Source: an uncultured bacterium
GTDB taxonomy: Bacteria; Verrucomicrobiota; Kiritimatiellia; RFP12; UBA1067
Reading direction: 5' to 3'
NCBI GenBank assembly: GCA_902802945.1
Contig: CADCOC010000029.1
Span: forward strand, 1-61,918
Length of the DNA: 61,918 nt
Under the pieces are notes generated by a model. The model was not told the origin of the DNA, ran no database searches, and saw only the letters and a list, made by a program, of their open reading frames with translations. Within the stretch, counting starts at the first letter, position 1. Each line of letters starts with the position of its first letter. Both the position numbers and the translations under genes were made by a program. Positions 61,382 through 61,918 of the stretch are shown here, piece by piece.

Positions 61382-61717
61382 GTGCGATTACGGAGTGGAA
61401 CGAAGTGCGGTTCTGGGTAGTAATATCACGGTGCGGAACGATGTGCGATAGAGACACAGTGCGATTATGGCGCGGAACGCGTGCAGTGGTAGGATCGTGC
61501 GATTATGATGTGGAACGGAGCGGGGATGGGTGTGGTGGTGTGACGCACGATTACGGTGCGGAATAGAGTGGCGGAGGAACCGTGTGATTATGGCGCGGAA
61601 CGGAGGGCGATGGTGGGGTGTGCGATTACGGTGCGGAACGAGAAGGTGTGGAGGGACACGCTATTACGGTGCGGAACGGCGTGGGGAGGAGGAACTGTAC
61701 GATTATGGTGCGGAACG
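61382..61717 (+). repeat. Nine-unit array with a 38-bp period
   Basis: A 21-bp core (GTGCGATTAYGG then YGCGGAACG) starts at 61382, 61420, 61459, 61497, 61545, 61582, 61620, 61658 and 61697. Spacers are about 17 bases and not conserved. Cores differ at one to five positions. Confidence 0.82.
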
Positions 61718-61755
61718 GTAGTGTTGCTGGATACTCTCGCGTGACTAGGTGGGGG

Positions 61756-61817
61756 CTAGAGGGTGGCTAGGGAAAACTAGAGGGTGGTTGGGGAAACTGG
61801 AGGGGGGCCGTGGGAAA
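61756..61817 (+). repeat. Three tandem 20-21-bp repeats
   Basis: CTAGAGGGTGGCTAGGGAAA-like units at 61756, 61777 and 61797. The remaining 61818-61918 shows no gene. Confidence 0.7.
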
Positions 61818-61918
61818 CTAGTGAACCCTTCCCCAAAAGTGAGACACGATGTATGCTCCTTTTGTCATAGGCAAGGGTATTTTACAAAAGTGGATTGGTG
61901 GTGTCAAGTGGGTACAAC

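Noticed and set aside
61382-61717. CRISPR array
   Set aside because: Repeats are 21 bp and degenerate, spacers only about 17 bp, no cas genes, and an inverted partial copy exists at 59342.
61324-61744. Short open frames near the right end
   Set aside because: They are translations of the 38-bp-period array.

Overview
The window reads as part of one chromosome from a GC-rich bacterium of the PVC group. It most resembles an uncultured, gut-type Kiritimatiellota or Verrucomicrobiota. That placement is inference from gene content: a giant BspA-type leucine-rich-repeat protein with InlB-type repeats and a Lys-rich C-terminal domain, a secreted metalloprotease joined to autotransporter-type beta strands, a serine/threonine kinase paired with an ECF sigma factor, a DUF234 ATPase, and GC-rich REP-like palindromes placed inside genes. 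The standard genetic code fits throughout. I found no tRNA, rRNA, CRISPR array or recognisable transposase.

Layout. 1-3313 (minus): a secreted metzincin that runs off the left edge, coupled to an inositol-monophosphatase-type gene. 3371-5853: a ribosomal and ssb operon (rplY, rpsF, ssb, rpsR, rplI) with promoter and terminator. 5856-13050: a compact exopolysaccharide operon (Wza-like lipoprotein, unknown secreted protein, outer-membrane barrel, Wzy/WaaL-like polymerase, Wzc-like tyrosine kinase). 13062-18459: aroA, polA and a convergent DUF5009 acyltransferase. 18503-20605: kinase-LRR protein and ECF sigma factor. 20737-23608: two related lipoproteins, a BioH-like hydrolase with REP-derived codons, and maf. 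23642-28847: rplM-rpsI, a DEAD-box helicase, a lipoprotein and asd. 29005-34782: a DUF234 ATPase, a fused ABC binding-protein/permease, an HD hydrolase and rpsL-rpsG. 34789-36516: a repeat element, a broken rsmA and a SurA-like isomerase.

36578-54317 is an accessory block on one strand, mostly lower in GC. It holds a caspase/Ig/transmembrane/coiled-coil/3D-domain chimera, an unknown secreted protein, a membrane protein, a Sel1-repeat protein, an ankyrin lipoprotein, the 2914-residue LRR protein and a further lipoprotein. Two of these genes share a conserved 60-bp leader. 54381-59166 returns to core metabolism (argB, argD, tkt, coaB). 59167-61918 is rich in repeats: nested inverted repeats and one unknown membrane-protein gene lie between inverted copies of a 38-bp-period array.

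Genes that appear to work together: the exopolysaccharide operon makes and exports one polymer; argB and argD are consecutive steps of arginine synthesis; the kinase and sigma factor look like one signalling unit. Most visible promoters follow one pattern, an extended -10 element TG-N-TATAMT-like. For at least five genes its distance to the ATG predicts leaderless mRNA. The most unusual single gene is the caspase-3D chimera at 36664-39096.
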